A stretch of DNA of 64,000 bases from Niallia sp. Man26 (GTDB taxonomy: Bacteria > Bacillota > Bacilli > Bacillales > Cytobacillaceae). Within the stretch, counting starts at the first letter, position 1. Each line of letters starts with the position of its first letter. The translations under genes were made by a program, and so were the position numbers. Below the pieces are notes generated by a model. It saw only the letters and a program-made list of their open reading frames with translations, ran no database searches and was not told the origin of the DNA. Positions 1 to 7,256 of the stretch are shown here, one piece after another. The stretch spans positions 1,317,001 through 1,381,000 of the forward strand of contig NZ_CP095743.1 of NCBI RefSeq assembly GCF_022049065.2. Direction: 5' to 3'.

Positions 1-217
1 GGAAGTTCATCAAGTAAAGGGCGATGTAATTGACTTATTGCCAATTATAGAAGAAATACTTTTACTTGAAGTACCAATGCAAGTCTTCTGTGAAGACAGT
101 ACAGAAGAGGGTGCTCCTCAATCCGGTAAGGACTGGGAAGTTATCCATGAGCAAGAGAAGAAGGAGAAAGTTGATCCTCGGCTTGCAGGACTTGCGAAAT
201 TTTTTGAAAATGAGTAA
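1..217 (+). CDS. DUF177/YceD-family protein, C-terminal part
   Basis: This open frame enters from the left edge (first full codon at base 2) and ends at TAA 215-217, so only about 71 C-terminal residues are present. The residues Glu-Val-Pro-Met-Gln-Val-Phe-Cys, then a Cys-poor acidic tail ending in Asp-Pro-Arg-Leu-Ala-Gly-Leu-Ala-Lys-Phe-Phe, are typical of the YceD/DUF177 family (YlbN in B. subtilis). That family is almost always encoded just before rpmF, as here, and has been linked to ribosome assembly. The second cysteine usual in the family is not visible: Ser follows where it could lie. The identification rests on the tail motif and the rpmF neighbour. Confidence 0.8.
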   Translation, partial: EVHQVKGDVIDLLPIIEEILLLEVPMQVFCEDSTEEGAPQSGKDWEVIHEQEKKEKVDPRLAGLAKFFENE

Positions 218-313
218 AGCTCCTTGCTTTATGCTTGGACAAACAAGAAAACCTGAGAATGGATTGTATCTGCTCTCAAGACTTTCTTAATACTCTTTAA
301 GGAGGTGGGAAGA

Positions 314-487
314 ATGGCTGTACCTTTTAGAAGAACATCTAAAACTGCAAAAAGAAAACGTCGTACACATTTTAAATTACAAGTGCCTGGTATGGTAGAA
401 TGCCCTAACTGTGGTGAAATGAAACTTGCTCACCGCGTATGTAGCGCTTGCGGAACATACAAAGGTAAAGAAGTTGTAAGCAACTAA
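314..487 (+). CDS. rpmF: 50S ribosomal protein L32
   Basis: A 57-residue basic protein that begins [10 protein letters not shown], the classic L32 start. It carries a four-cysteine zinc ribbon, Cys-Pro-Asn-Cys and Cys-Ser-Ala-Cys, about 12 residues apart, so it is the zinc-binding (C+) form. It is a structural component of the large ribosomal subunit. A strong AAGGAGGTGG site at 299-307 precedes ATG 314; an in-frame GTG at 305 lies inside that site and is rejected. The gene follows the DUF177 gene, the standard pairing, and ends in a clear terminator. Confidence 0.97.
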   Translation: MAVPFRRTSKTAKRKRRTHFKLQVPGMVECPNCGEMKLAHRVCSACGTYKGKEVVSN

Positions 488-500
488 TTTTCCTTTGAAA

Positions 501-533
501 AAAGCACCGGACAAATAGTCCGGTGCTTTTTTT
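501..533 (+). terminator. Rho-independent terminator after rpmF
   Basis: An 11-bp perfect stem (501-511 with 519-529, core GCACCGGA/TCCGGTGC) is followed by seven T. It lies 14 bases after the rpmF stop. Confidence 0.93.
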
Positions 534-622
534 GTGCTTAAGTTAATCTTAGGAGAAAAAAACACTTAGTTATTTGTATAATAGAGGTATTAAATAGTAG
601 TGACGAAGGAGGCAGCTTTGGC

Positions 623-1081
623 GTGATTGTGGTCAGTTCCTGTTTAGCAGGGTTGAAGGTAAGATATAACGGGTCGCATAGTCTTAATGAAAAGATTAAA
701 GAGCTGATTGACAAAAAAGAGGCGATTGCCGTTTGTCCAGAATTGCTGGGAGGTTTTCAGACACCAAGAGAGCCCTGTGAAATTAAAGGCGGCAATGGCT
801 ATGATGTGCTCGATGGTCATGCAATTGTAATAGATAAAAGTGGGAATGATGTTACAGATTTATATGTAGATGGTGCCTTTAAAACACTGGCTGTTGTGAA
901 GCAGCTGCAGGCGAGTACAGTCGTTCTTAAAGAGTCTAGCCCATCTTGTGGTAGCAGCTATATATACAATGGTAATTTTGAAGGGATACAGCATGAGGGA
1001 GCAGGAATTACAACAGCGCTATTAAGAAGGGCAGGAATTAAAGTTATATCAGAGAACGAACTCGCAAAAGCGTTGCTGTGA
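623..1081 (+). CDS. DUF523 family protein
   Basis: A 152-residue soluble protein of the DUF523 family (YbbK-like). It shows the family cysteines: Ser-Ser-Cys-Leu-Ala-Gly near the start (Cys7), Val-Cys-Pro-Glu-Leu-Leu-Gly-Gly (about residue 38), Glu-Pro-Cys (about 52), and Lys-Glu-Ser-Ser-Pro-Ser-Cys-Gly (about 110). Conserved cysteines suggest a metal- or cluster-binding or thiol role, but no reaction is established. GTG 623 is chosen because AAGGAGG lies at 606-612; a TTG at 618 runs straight into a stop. It is a single-gene unit between rpmF and the RsfA-like gene, where B. subtilis has no such gene. Confidence 0.82.
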   Translation: MIVVSSCLAGLKVRYNGSHSLNEKIKELIDKKEAIAVCPELLGGFQTPREPCEIKGGNGYDVLDGHAIVIDKSGNDVTDLYVDGAFKTLAVVKQLQASTVVLKESSPSCGSSYIYNGNFEGIQHEGAGITTALLRRAGIKVISENELAKALL

Positions 1082-1219
1082 TAGACTAGCTTTTTAGAAA
1101 ATTTCAGAGTAGATTCTTTGTGAAATGCAGGTTTAGGCCAATAACTAGTCTAGTTAAGACAAGTCTTGTTTTGTTCTAGTGTGATTTTAAATATTTTTTT
1201 TCTAAAAGACTAAATATCA

Positions 1220-1248
1220 GTCTATCTTTTCTAGTATACGCATATGTA
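1220..1248 (+). promoter_or_regulatory. Possible sigma-E-type promoter of the RsfA-like gene
   Basis: GTCTATCT (1220-1227) resembles the sigma-E -35 element (GTCATATT) and is separated by 13 bases from CATATGTA (1241-1248), which keeps only the CATA core of the -10 element. The spacing is right for sigma-E and the gene family is sporulation-linked, but the -10 match is poor. Confidence 0.3.
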
Positions 1249-1279
1249 TGAATAAAAAACACTAGGAGGGATTTAGCTG

Positions 1280-1846
1280 ATGTCAACAACAAGACAAGAT
1301 GCTTGGTCAAAAGATGAAGATATACTGCTAGCAGAAGTAGTACTCCGTTTAATTAGAGAAGGTGGAACACAGCTTCAAGCGTTCGAGGAAGTAGGAAAGC
1401 TATTAACAAGAACAAGTGCAGCATGCGGATTCCGCTGGAATTCATATGTGCGCAAACAATATAAATCAGCTATTGAATTAGCAAAGAGCCAAAGAAAGCA
1501 GTTAAAAAAAGGTTTTGTTCTTGTGGAAGAGCCAGTGGAAGAAGTTTCTTTCATAGGCGGTCAGCCAGAGCCTGTTGAAACGAAAAACTTTGAAGAAATT
1601 TTAGAATATTTAAAAGATATATATCAAAAATCTTTACAGCTTGAAGAACATCATAAGCTTGATAATGCAGCTGTTAAAGAGACTGCTGAACTTGAAGCAA
1701 AAATTAGTGAGCTGCACAATGAGAACCAAAAGCTCCAAAAGGAATTGCAAACAATGGATGAAGCCTATAAAGCGCTAGTTGATTTGATGGAAAAGGCTCG
1801 TAAAATGGTTGTATTTAAAGAAGAAGAAAAACAACAAAACGCTTAA
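1280..1846 (+). CDS. RsfA-family sporulation transcription regulator (YlbO-like)
   Basis: A 188-residue protein. Residues about 6-65 form a Myb/SANT-like DNA-binding domain (Asp-Ala-Trp-Ser-Lys-Asp-Glu-Asp start, Gly-Phe-Arg-Trp-Asn-Ser-Tyr-Val-Arg end). Residues about 105-180 are a glutamate- and lysine-rich coiled coil, so it probably dimerises. RsfA adjusts expression of early forespore genes in B. subtilis, and YlbO is its paralogue at exactly this place next to rpmF. The start follows CTAGGAGGG. The order suggests YlbO rather than RsfA. The B. subtilis acetyltransferase gene ylbP that follows ylbO is absent here. Confidence 0.85.
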   Translation: MSTTRQDAWSKDEDILLAEVVLRLIREGGTQLQAFEEVGKLLTRTSAACGFRWNSYVRKQYKSAIELAKSQRKQLKKGFVLVEEPVEEVSFIGGQPEPVETKNFEEILEYLKDIYQKSLQLEEHHKLDNAAVKETAELEAKISELHNENQKLQKELQTMDEAYKALVDLMEKARKMVVFKEEEKQQNA

Positions 1847-1864
1847 CAAAAGCAACATGGTCTT

Positions 1865-1910
1865 GCCCCCTTGAACCTTTCTTTGCAAAAGGATTCAAGG
1901 GGGCTTTTTC
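1865..1910 (+). terminator. Rho-independent terminator after the RsfA-like gene
   Basis: An 11-bp stem, GCCCCCTTGAA (1865-1875) with TTCAAGGGGGC (1894-1904), followed by five T. Confidence 0.92.
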
Positions 1911-2097
1911 GTCTAAACGGATATATCTCCCTATAAAATTTTTCATTCATAATTATTTTTTCTGATCATATGGAACTGTTTTTGCTTTACACCTTTTATA
2001 TTTATAGGTACTTTGGTCTTAATTGCTACTAATTTAGCTGGAAAATGTTAAGATGGTACTACAGAATAATAAAGAATACAGGGGAAAAGGTGTTGAA

Positions 2098-3021
2098 ATG
2101 AAAATAAGCATTATCGGCGGTGGGGCTATTGGCTTGCTTTGTGCAGCTTATTTAGCACCAAAACATGATGTAACCGTATTTGTCCGCACACAAAGCCAAA
2201 AAGCACAATTAAGGGAAAAGGGACTGACCCTTTTTTTGGCGAATAAAGAAGAACAGCATCATTTTACGGTAGAATTATTTGAAAATTGGGATGGAGCAGG
2301 AGATCTGTCCATCATAACTGTTAAGCAGTATCAGCTTTTGCCTGTGATGAAAAAAGTGACGGAACTGTCATCCGAAATCAGAGGGCTTTTGTTTCTGCAA
2401 AATGGAATGGCTCACCTGGAAGCACTAAATAGTTTGGCAGTGGAAGAATTATATGTTGGGATTGTAGAGCATGGTGTGATGAAGCTCGACAGCACTTCTA
2501 TTAGACACACCGGAATCGGGACGATTCAAATTGCTAGTCTACCATTTAAAGACCAAGTCCGTTTGAATCTGACAGGCACTATTCTAGAGCAGGACAGTAT
2601 TCCAGGATTTTTGGTGCAGATTCAGCCAGACCCGATATTGATGATGCAAAAAAAACTGGTAGTAAACTGTTTGGTTAATACATTGACAAGCATTTTGGAA
2701 GTGACTAATGGCCAGCTACTCGAAAATCCTCACTATAAACGACTTCTAGCACCTTTTTTAGCAGAGATAACGGATACCTTCGGCTGGAATGAACAAAAAA
2801 AAGAGACATGCAAACAGTACGTTTGGAAGGTTATTAAGCAGACAGCTGCAAATAAGTCTTCTATGCTGAAGGACATAGAGGCAGGGAGAGAGACAGAAAT
2901 TGATGCTATCTTAGGGTATGTGTTGAAGATTGCTGCACAGACAAATAAACATCTGCCGTTATGCGCTGCCTATTATGCCATGCTAAAAGGCAAAGAGCAG
3001 GAAAGGAAAGGGGGGATATAA
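2098..3021 (+). CDS. panE: 2-dehydropantoate 2-reductase (ketopantoate reductase)
   Basis: A 307-residue cytosolic enzyme that reduces ketopantoate to pantoate with NADPH for coenzyme A synthesis. The Rossmann motif Gly-Gly-Gly-Ala-Ile-Gly is at residues 7-12. The C-terminal helical domain carries the Lys-x3-Asn catalytic motif in Lys-Leu-Val-Val-Asn-Cys-Leu-Val-Asn. ATG 2098 is preferred because the nucleotide-binding strand must begin at once (Met-Lys-Ile-Ser-Ile-Ile-Gly) and AAAGGTG lies just upstream; the in-frame ATG at 2053 would add 15 unconserved residues. The stop overlaps the next start (TAATG), so the next gene is translationally coupled. Confidence 0.92.
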   Translation: MKISIIGGGAIGLLCAAYLAPKHDVTVFVRTQSQKAQLREKGLTLFLANKEEQHHFTVELFENWDGAGDLSIITVKQYQLLPVMKKVTELSSEIRGLLFLQNGMAHLEALNSLAVEELYVGIVEHGVMKLDSTSIRHTGIGTIQIASLPFKDQVRLNLTGTILEQDSIPGFLVQIQPDPILMMQKKLVVNCLVNTLTSILEVTNGQLLENPHYKRLLAPFLAEITDTFGWNEQKKETCKQYVWKVIKQTAANKSSMLKDIEAGRETEIDAILGYVLKIAAQTNKHLPLCAAYYAMLKGKEQERKGGI

Positions 3022-3413
3022 TGTTTCAATTTACGTCTGCAGTCATTAGTTTTTTCGTTGCATTCCCAGTTATTTGCTATCTTTTGATATTTATCCTCAG
3101 TAAACAAATGACGAAAAAACATAAATTATCTGTACATATTGCGTTAGATATAAGCACGCTCTTTTTTATCATTTCTGTCCATTTTTTAATTATATCTATT
3201 TGGGGAAAGTCCATGCTGTCTTATATATTGTTAGTGATCCTTTTTATTGGTGTCTTCATTGTGATCCTTCATTGGAAAGTGAAACAAGAAATTATTTATA
3301 AGAAAGTCTTCCGAGGATTTTGGAGAATTAACTTTCTGCTCTTTTTTTGTGCCTATCTTTTTTTAATGGCATACGGACTCGTCTACTATGTAATGAAACA
3401 GTTTGGCATATAG
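3021..3413 (+). CDS. DUF3397 integral membrane protein
   Basis: A 130-residue protein with four predicted membrane spans (about residues 4-26, 38-62, 68-88 and 103-125) separated by short basic loops. It matches the DUF3397 family found between panE and bshC in Bacillaceae; its function is unknown. ATG 3021 overlaps the panE stop and has GGGGGAT upstream. A strong terminator follows, so panE and this gene form a two-gene unit. Confidence 0.8.
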   Translation: MFQFTSAVISFFVAFPVICYLLIFILSKQMTKKHKLSVHIALDISTLFFIISVHFLIISIWGKSMLSYILLVILFIGVFIVILHWKVKQEIIYKKVFRGFWRINFLLFFCAYLFLMAYGLVYYVMKQFGI

Positions 3414-3429
3414 CTAATGAGCATATCTG

Positions 3430-3472
3430 AAAGAAAAAGACAATTTTTAAGCAAAGTCTTTTTCTTTTTTTT
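3430..3472 (+). terminator. Rho-independent terminator after the DUF3397 gene
   Basis: A 12-bp perfect stem (AAAGAAAAAGAC, 3430-3441, with its complement at 3456-3467), 14-base loop, and a run of T to 3472. Confidence 0.88.
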
Positions 3473-3480
3473 AAAGAGAA

Positions 3481-3489
3481 TGCTATACT
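3481..3489 (+). promoter_or_regulatory. Possible extended -10 promoter for bshC
   Basis: TGCTATACT is an extended -10 element (TGn plus TATACT at 3484-3489) just after the preceding terminator. No good -35 hexamer is visible at 16-18 bases upstream, so this is tentative. It would give a leader of about 105 bases. Confidence 0.35.
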
Positions 3490-3600
3490 CTCTATGTATG
3501 TAAAGTATAGGTTATTTTCTTTAAGCAATATAATAATCACGGACGACATAAAATAATAAATAAAAATGAAAACTTTTTTGATGAGAAAGGAAGTACATAA

Positions 3601-5235
3601 ATGGAGATGGTAAATCTCTCGTTGCCAGCGGGGAATCAGTTTGTGACAGATTATTTATCACAGGACGATAAAGTGAAAGGTTTTTATCATTATAATCATG
3701 GTGATAAAGATAGTTATTTTCAAAGGGTGAAGGAACTGGAGAAGAGACAGTTCATGAGAAATGAATTAGCTGATCATATTGCTGGTTATATGAGAGCTTT
3801 TCCGCAATCAGAGAAAGTCCAGCAAAATATCGCCAATTTAAGAAAGGACAACAGTGTTGTTGTCATTGGTGGACAACAGGCTGGTATACTTACAGGCCCG
3901 CTCTATTCTGTACATAAAATCATCAGCATCATTCTCCTTGCAGAAAAAAAGGGTAGTGAGCTTGGAATACCTGTAGTTCCTGTATTTTGGATTGCTGGTG
4001 AAGATCATGATTATTTGGAAGTAAACCATGTATTTGTGCCTGGAGCAGAGAAAATGGAAAGAAAAACATTCCCGCAAAGGGTAGTGGAAAAGAAGATGGC
4101 TTCCGATATTGAGCTCGATAAAGAAATTTGTTATGCATGGGCAGAGAAGCTAATCAAGGCTGATGGCGAAACAGAGCATTCAAAAGAGCTCTTGGTATTA
4201 GTGAAAGAGGCAGTTGATGCATCCCATACTTTTGTTGACCTGTTCAGCTATTTAGTGATGCACTTATTCCAGGAGTTTGGTTTACTGATTGTTGATTCAG
4301 GTGATAAAGCATTACGTGTTCTCGAAAAAGAAATTTTCTTAAACCAAATAGACCAGTTTAAAGAAATAGGAGAAGCTGTTCAAAAACAGCAAACGATTGT
4401 TAAAGAAAGCGGCTATTCTACAGTTATTGAAATGAGTGATAATCCTGTCAACTTGTTCTATTATGATGAAGAAAATTCAGAGAGAATACTGCTTACATAT
4501 GATGAAGAAAAAAGTCTGTTTGTCGGTAAAGACCAGACAGTACATTTTACGTTAGAGGAATTAAAGGAAATCGCAAGTGAATTCCCTCATAAGCTTAGCA
4601 ATAATGTGGTGACAAGACCAATCATGCAGGACCTTCTTTTCCCGACACTTGCGTTTATTGGCGGTCCTGGGGAAATCGCTTATTGGGGCGAGTTGAAGCA
4701 GGCTTTTGAACAAATGAATATTAAAATGCCGCCAATTGTACCGCGTCTAAATATCACCTTGCTTGAGAGATGTGTGGAAGCTGATATGGAAGAGCTTGGT
4801 TTAACGCTCGCAGATGTATTACAGTCAGGCACAGAGGAAGCATGCAACTCGTTCCTTGCAGCTGTTAGCAATGATAAGGTGGATGATCTTATTGTTCAGT
4901 TGAAATCCGACATTGCCAATAAATACAAGGATTTGCAAAGTGAAATGGAAAAAACCATGAAAGGCATGCTGCCATTGCTTCAAAAGAATGAGAATCTCCT
5001 GCTTAATCAAGTGGATTTCCTCGCTAAAAAGGTGGAAATGGACCTAAAGACGAAGCATGAGGTGATTTTAAATAAGTATGCACGAATTGAACGATGTATC
5101 AGGCCAGACGGGATACCGCAAGAGCGTGTATGGAATATTTTCTACTTTTTGAATCACTTTGGTCTTCATTTCCTTGAAGATGTACTGAAGCTGCCGATGG
5201 AGTTTGACGGCAGCCACAAGGTTGTTAAATTGTAA
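3601..5235 (+). CDS. bshC: Putative cysteine ligase of bacillithiol synthesis
   Basis: A 544-residue protein, close to the 539 residues of B. subtilis BshC (YllA). BshC adds cysteine to GlcN-malate in the last step of bacillithiol synthesis. The N-terminal nucleotidyltransferase-like core shows Val-Val-Ile-Gly-Gly-Gln-Gln-Ala-Gly and Trp-Ile-Ala-Gly-Glu-Asp-His-Asp (a HxGH-like variant), and residues about 390-490 form a long helical coiled coil. The start follows GAAAGGAAG; a second Met two codons on is possible. The place just before mraZ is the usual one in Bacillus. It is its own transcription unit, with terminators on both sides. Confidence 0.93.
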   Translation: MEMVNLSLPAGNQFVTDYLSQDDKVKGFYHYNHGDKDSYFQRVKELEKRQFMRNELADHIAGYMRAFPQSEKVQQNIANLRKDNSVVVIGGQQAGILTGPLYSVHKIISIILLAEKKGSELGIPVVPVFWIAGEDHDYLEVNHVFVPGAEKMERKTFPQRVVEKKMASDIELDKEICYAWAEKLIKADGETEHSKELLVLVKEAVDASHTFVDLFSYLVMHLFQEFGLLIVDSGDKALRVLEKEIFLNQIDQFKEIGEAVQKQQTIVKESGYSTVIEMSDNPVNLFYYDEENSERILLTYDEEKSLFVGKDQTVHFTLEELKEIASEFPHKLSNNVVTRPIMQDLLFPTLAFIGGPGEIAYWGELKQAFEQMNIKMPPIVPRLNITLLERCVEADMEELGLTLADVLQSGTEEACNSFLAAVSNDKVDDLIVQLKSDIANKYKDLQSEMEKTMKGMLPLLQKNENLLLNQVDFLAKKVEMDLKTKHEVILNKYARIERCIRPDGIPQERVWNIFYFLNHFGLHFLEDVLKLPMEFDGSHKVVKL

Positions 5236-5242
5236 TATTTGT

Positions 5243-5274
5243 AGCTGTCCTGTTAAAAAGGGCAGCTTTTTTTG
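5243..5274 (+). terminator. Rho-independent terminator after bshC
   Basis: An 8-bp stem, AGCTGTCC (5243-5250) with GGGCAGCT (5260-5267, one G-U pair), followed by seven T. Confidence 0.85.
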
Positions 5275-5378
5275 CGTTTATCAGGCAAAATCAAACATTT
5301 TTCCTCAAATGTTCAGTAAAACAGCCGAAATAAAAGGCGAAACCGCAAAATTTGCTAATAAAAATACAGGGATATCTC

Positions 5379-5407
5379 TTGCAGGAAATGCATAATACAG
5401 ATAGAAT
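5379..5407 (+). promoter_or_regulatory. Sigma-A promoter of the dcw cluster (mraZ promoter)
   Basis: TTGCAG (5379-5384), a 17-base spacer and TAGAAT (5402-5407) make a good vegetative promoter. Transcription should start near 5414, about 60 bases before mraZ and immediately before the GTGG repeats. Confidence 0.65.
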
Positions 5408-5416
5408 TTATGTATC

Positions 5417-5465
5417 AGTGGTGGAAAGTGGGGGAATGTGGTACATTGAGGTTAGAAAGTGGGGG
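5417..5465 (+). promoter_or_regulatory. MraZ-box repeats (candidate autoregulatory site)
   Basis: Three GTGG cores begin at 5418, 5428 and 5438, exactly 10 bases apart, with a degenerate fourth TGAGG at 5447. An 11-base direct repeat GAAAGTGGGGG occurs at 5424-5434 and again at 5455-5465. MraZ proteins are known to bind tandem TGGG-type repeats of 10-bp period upstream of their own gene, so this is most likely the MraZ operator. The second copy of the direct repeat also supplies the purine-rich ribosome site of mraZ. Confidence 0.65.
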
Positions 5466-5473
5466 TTGCAGGT

Positions 5474-5905
5474 ATGTTTATGGGCGAATATCATCATAAT
5501 GTTGACGCCAAAGGTCGTTTGATCGTACCTGCGAAATTTAGGGACCATTTAGGGGAAACCTTTATACTAACCCGCGGACTTGATCAATGTTTATTCGGTT
5601 ACCCGCTCTCAGAATGGGAGATAATAGAAGAGAAGCTGAAGGCGCTGCCTTTAACGAAAAAGGACGCTCGGGCTTTTACACGTTTTTTCTTTTCTGGAGC
5701 CACAGAATGCGAGCTCGATAAACAAGGGCGCATTAATATTGCTTCCCCGCTTGTGCAGTATGCAAAGCTGGAAAAGGAATGCATAATTTTAGGTGTATCC
5801 AATCGCATCGAAATCTGGAGTAAATCACTCTGGGAAGAATATTTTTCAGAATCTGAGGATTCTTTTGCAGAAATTGCAGAAAATATGATTGGCTTTGATA
5901 TTTAA
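5474..5905 (+). CDS. mraZ: Transcriptional regulator MraZ
   Basis: A 143-residue protein with two SpoVT/AbrB-like halves. Each half carries the family signature: Asp-Ala-Lys-Gly-Arg-Leu-Ile-Val-Pro (about residues 11-19) and Asp-Lys-Gln-Gly-Arg-Ile-Asn-Ile (about 83-90). It forms ring oligomers that bind DNA and represses the dcw cluster. The start Met-Phe-Met-Gly-Glu-Tyr at 5474 matches the family; an in-frame ATG at 5459 adds five residues and lacks a ribosome site. It opens the dcw operon, 38 bases before rsmH. Confidence 0.97.
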   Translation: MFMGEYHHNVDAKGRLIVPAKFRDHLGETFILTRGLDQCLFGYPLSEWEIIEEKLKALPLTKKDARAFTRFFFSGATECELDKQGRINIASPLVQYAKLEKECIILGVSNRIEIWSKSLWEEYFSESEDSFAEIAENMIGFDI

Positions 5906-5943
5906 AAATGGTTTTTAGAATAATCTATAGACAGGTGGACAAC

Positions 5944-6876
5944 ATGTTTAAACATACTACAGTATTGCTGAATGAGGCCGTTGACGGCTTAAATATACAA
6001 CCAGATGGCATTTATGTCGACTGTACGCTTGGTGGAGCAGGACATAGTGAACTGATTCTATCCAAACTATCTGACAAAGGCAGACTGATTGCTTTTGACC
6101 AAGATGAGACAGCTATCATGAATGCAGAGAAAAAACTTGAACCCTATAAGGACAAGCTGACAATCGTCAAAAGCAACTTCAGCAATTTAAAGGAAGAAAT
6201 ACATAATCTTGGAATTACAGGTGTGGATGGGGTGCTTTACGATTTAGGTGTTTCCTCACCTCAGCTAGATACACCAGAAAGAGGCTTCAGCTATCACCAT
6301 GATGCCCCTCTCGATATGAGAATGGACAGTGATGCAGATATATCTGCATACGAAGTTGTTAATAATTGGAAGTACGAAGATTTAGTGAGAATCTTTTTCC
6401 GTTATGGGGAAGAGAAATTTTCAAAGCAAATCGCCCGCAAGATTGAAGCGGCAAGGGAAACAAAGCCTGTAGAAACGACTGGGGAGCTTGTTGAATTAAT
6501 TAAAGACGCAATTCCAGCACCTGCAAGACGAAAAGGCGGACATCCGGCAAAAAGAGTATTCCAAGCCATCAGAATTGCTGTAAATGATGAATTGGGTGTT
6601 TTTGAAGACTCCATTGGACAAGCTATTTCATTGTTAAATAAGGGCGGAAGAATAAGTGTCATTACCTTCCATTCCCTTGAAGATAGAATTTGCAAGGCTG
6701 CATTTAAAAAGGCGAGCGATTTACCTGACTTACCGCCAGGTTTGCCAATCATTCCTGATGAGTTTCAGCCAGAGTTAAAGCTAATCACTAGGAAACCGAT
6801 TGTTCCGTCTGAAGAAGAGCTTGAAGAAAATAACAGAGCAAGATCTGCGAAGCTTCGCATTGCAGAGAAATTATAA
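5944..6876 (+). CDS. rsmH: 16S rRNA (cytosine(1402)-N4)-methyltransferase
   Basis: A 310-residue SAM-dependent enzyme (old name MraW) that methylates N4 of C1402 in the 30S P-site. SAM-binding motif [10 protein letters not shown] is at residues about 28-37, Phe-Asp-Gln-Asp at about 57-60, and Tyr-Asp-Leu-Gly-Val-Ser-Ser-Pro-Gln at about 101-109. ATG 5944 follows AGGTGG and matches known N-termini; the frame could open at 5908 but that region is unconserved. It is second in the dcw operon. Confidence 0.96.
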   Translation: MFKHTTVLLNEAVDGLNIQPDGIYVDCTLGGAGHSELILSKLSDKGRLIAFDQDETAIMNAEKKLEPYKDKLTIVKSNFSNLKEEIHNLGITGVDGVLYDLGVSSPQLDTPERGFSYHHDAPLDMRMDSDADISAYEVVNNWKYEDLVRIFFRYGEEKFSKQIARKIEAARETKPVETTGELVELIKDAIPAPARRKGGHPAKRVFQAIRIAVNDELGVFEDSIGQAISLLNKGGRISVITFHSLEDRICKAAFKKASDLPDLPPGLPIIPDEFQPELKLITRKPIVPSEEELEENNRARSAKLRIAEKL

Positions 6877-6896
6877 AAACTTTAGGAGGTATACAA

Positions 6897-7253
6897 ATGA
6901 GCAATTTAGCGCGAAAGCTGCAGCAGGAACAGTTTCAGCAAGAAGAAAAACAAACATTTAAAAAGGTAATAAAGCAAACTAAATCATTATTATCTCCTGG
7001 AGAAAAACTGCTTGGAATTGCTTTCGTTGCATTGCTGTGCATTGGCGGTGTGAAGATTGTCAGCAACCAAGCAGAGATTTATCAAGTGAACAAGGATATC
7101 CAAGTTGCCGAAGGCTCGATTTCTAAGCTTGAGAAGTCCAATAAGGAACTGGATATTGAAGTGAAGGATTTGAGCAGCTTTGAAAGAATTAGGGAAGTGG
7201 CAGAAAAACTTGGCCTTGATTTTAGCAAAGATAATGTAAAGGTTGTGCAATAA
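6897..7253 (+). CDS. ftsL: Cell division protein FtsL
   Basis: A 118-residue bitopic division protein. It has a basic, glutamine-rich cytoplasmic N-terminus, one membrane span (about residues 36-55) and an extracytoplasmic leucine-zipper-like coiled coil (about 60-100) for pairing with DivIC. FtsL is the unstable, rate-limiting divisome protein in B. subtilis. A perfect TAGGAGGT precedes the ATG. It lies between rsmH and pbpB, as in all Firmicute dcw clusters. Confidence 0.9.
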   Translation: MSNLARKLQQEQFQQEEKQTFKKVIKQTKSLLSPGEKLLGIAFVALLCIGGVKIVSNQAEIYQVNKDIQVAEGSISKLEKSNKELDIEVKDLSSFERIREVAEKLGLDFSKDNVKVVQ

Positions 7254-7256
7254 AAA

